Below are positions 33,105-34,210 of a DNA stretch of 34,210 nt, one piece after another (position 1 is the stretch's first letter; every line of letters begins with the position of its first letter). Under the pieces are notes generated by a model. That model worked only from the letters and a program-made list of their open reading frames with translations, had not been told where the DNA came from and ran no database searches. This stretch comes from Novosphingobium sp. Its GTDB lineage: Bacteria > Pseudomonadota > Alphaproteobacteria > Sphingomonadales > Sphingomonadaceae. Location of the stretch: contig JAUYQH010000149.1 in the NCBI GenBank assembly GCA_030697365.1, positions 1 to 34,210 of the forward strand, given 5' to 3'. The position numbers and the translations under genes were made by a program.

Positions 33105-33126
33105 GCCGATCGCGATCGGCCCTTTT
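33105..33126 (+). terminator. Possible terminator after lptA
   Basis: The perfect 16-bp palindrome GCCGATCGCGATCGGC (33105-33120) is followed by CCTTTTCC. The stem is 6-7 bp with a short loop and a T4 tract, so a weak intrinsic terminator is plausible. The remaining part of the 222-bp gap (33044-33265) shows no other feature. Confidence 0.5.
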
Positions 33127-33265
33127 CCTCCTGGTCTTGCCGTACCCCTCGCCTTCGCCGGTCTCCAAGCTTGTCCGATGGCGGGCCATGGAACGACCCG
33201 CCCGAACGTTCGTTACCCCATTCGGGCAGCTTGCATTCGTCGCGGGCCATGTTCGGGAGGAAGCC

Positions 33266-34210
33266 GTGAACGTTCACGCCGGAATGGGGGATTCCGTGGC
33301 GAGTCGCCGCGAGTTGATCGTAGCCCTGCGCAAACTCCGGCAAGGTGATTTCAGCGTTCGCATGCCCGAAACAGGGTCCGATGCCGATCTCGAAGTGGCG
33401 ATGTTGTTCAACGAGGTGGTTGGACTCAACCAGCAGATCACCGACGAGTTCGAGCGCCTGTCGCGCGTTGTCGGCAAGGACGGCAAGATCGGCCACCGCG
33501 CAAAGGTACGCGGGGCGAGCGGCGGCTGGGATACCAAGCTGCGCGCGGTCAACGAACTGATCGACGATATGGTCCAGCCGATCACCGAGGTCGCTCGCGT
33601 GATCGGCGCGGTGGCCAAGGGCGACCTCTCACAGACCATGACCGTCGAGAGCGATGGCCGTCCGCTAAAAGGCGAGTTCCTGCGCATCGGCAAAGTCGTC
33701 AACACCATGGTCGAGCAGCTGGGCAGCTTCGCCTCCGAAGTCACCCGTGTGGCGCGCGAAGTCGGCACCGAGGGAAAGCTTGGCGGGCAGGCCAAAGTCA
33801 AGGGCGTGGCGGGCACCTGGAAGGATCTGACCGACAACGTCAATCTGATGGCCGCGAACCTCACCGGGCAGGTCCGCAACTTCGCCGAGGTGACCACCGC
33901 GGTGGCGTTGGGCGATCTGTCGAAAAAGATCACGGTCGATGTGAAGGGCGAGATTCTCGAGCTCAAGAACACCATCAACACGATGGTCGACCAGCTCAAC
34001 GGCTTCGCCTCCGAAGTGACCCGCGTGGCGCGCGAGGTCGGCACCGAAGGCAAGCTGGGTGGGCAGGCGCAGGTTCCGGGGGTCGCGGGGACCTGGGCCG
34101 ATCTCACCGAAAACGTCAACTCGATGGCCGCCAACCTCACCGGGCAGGTGCGCAATATCGCCGAAGTCACCACCGCGGGGGCTCTCGGCGACTTGTCCAA
34201 GAAGATCACG
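33266..34210 (+). CDS. Poly-HAMP sensor histidine kinase, Nik1-like (3' end outside window)
   Basis: 315 codons are visible and no stop is reached. A GTG at 33266 with GGAGG upstream is the best start; ATG at 33284 is in frame. No membrane helix is seen. After about 95 residues comes an array of HAMP repeats with a 92-residue period: [43 protein letters not shown] and GDLSKKITV recur. These repeats are those of group III hybrid histidine kinases (fungal Nik1/Os-1), soluble osmosensors; the kinase and receiver domains must lie downstream. Confidence 0.9.
   Translation, partial: MNVHAGMGDSVASRRELIVALRKLRQGDFSVRMPETGSDADLEVAMLFNEVVGLNQQITDEFERLSRVVGKDGKIGHRAKVRGASGGWDTKLRAVNELIDDMVQPITEVARVIGAVAKGDLSQTMTVESDGRPLKGEFLRIGKVVNTMVEQLGSFASEVTRVAREVGTEGKLGGQAKVKGVAGTWKDLTDNVNLMAANLTGQVRNFAEVTTAVALGDLSKKITVDVKGEILELKNTINTMVDQLNGFASEVTRVAREVGTEGKLGGQAQVPGVAGTWADLTENVNSMAANLTGQVRNIAEVTTAGALGDLSKKIT
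33741..34210 (+). repeat. 276-bp tandem repeat encoding HAMP units
   Basis: The DNA at 33741 onward recurs 276 bp later (34017 onward) with high similarity, exactly 92 codons per unit. It is a coding repeat of the poly-HAMP array and continues beyond the window. Near-identical adjacent units make unit number prone to recombination and assembly error. Confidence 0.8.

Overview
The window is high-GC alphaproteobacterial chromosome, most likely from the order Sphingomonadales (Erythrobacter/Sphingomonas-like). The reasons are a TonB receptor of sphingomonad type, the argD-argF-hslO order, a DUF2793/DUF6127-bearing gene transfer agent (GTA) cluster, and an RNase D-like/lptC/lptA block. This placement rests on gene content and order; no database search was run.

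Left flank (1-12.8 kb), housekeeping: the 3' part of a TonB-dependent receptor; a convergent minus-strand four-gene operon (rhodanese-like DUF442 protein, small membrane-anchored protein, sterol desaturase family hydroxylase, DUF1232 protein); a Gly-rich tandem cold-shock-domain protein; argD-argF-hslO with 4-nt overlaps; a DUF3617-like periplasmic protein; queC; a spinster-like MFS transporter; and an OmpA-type porin with a clear intrinsic terminator.

Centre (12.8-29.5 kb, minus strand): a near-complete GTA structural cluster in Rhodobacter capsulatus RcGTA order. In transcription order it holds a small-terminase-like protein, large terminase, [insert], portal, DUF6127, prohead protease, HK97 capsid, head-tail connector, a 56-aa ORF where the head-tail adaptor should be, DUF3168, major tail protein, gp10-like protein, tail assembly chaperone, short tape measure, a DUF2460 protein with a large N-terminal extension, DUF2163, NlpC/P60 peptidase, the tail tip/host-specificity protein and a DUF2793 protein. 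Many genes overlap by 4 nt, which points to one translationally coupled late operon.

The most unusual part is 25066-27646, between large terminase and portal, where RcGTA has no such insertion. It holds a two-gene lower-GC cassette (an unrecognised 113-aa protein and a DUF2335 membrane protein) and an IS110-superfamily element whose ends can be placed by a bipartite inverted repeat. The element has a short 5' end and a roughly 290-nt non-coding 3' end. That is the IS1111-group layout, in which the 3' end encodes the bridge RNA. Hairpin plus T-tract elements sit in the leaders of portal and capsid with no room for a promoter behind them, so they look like attenuators or antitermination targets. 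Two related palindromes follow the stop codons of capsid and tape measure.

Right flank (29.6-34.2 kb): YqaA/DedA-like membrane protein, ung, a 100-bp inverted-repeat element, an RNase D-like exonuclease, lptC-lptA (LPS transport), and the 5' part of a Nik1-like poly-HAMP sensor kinase cut by the window end.
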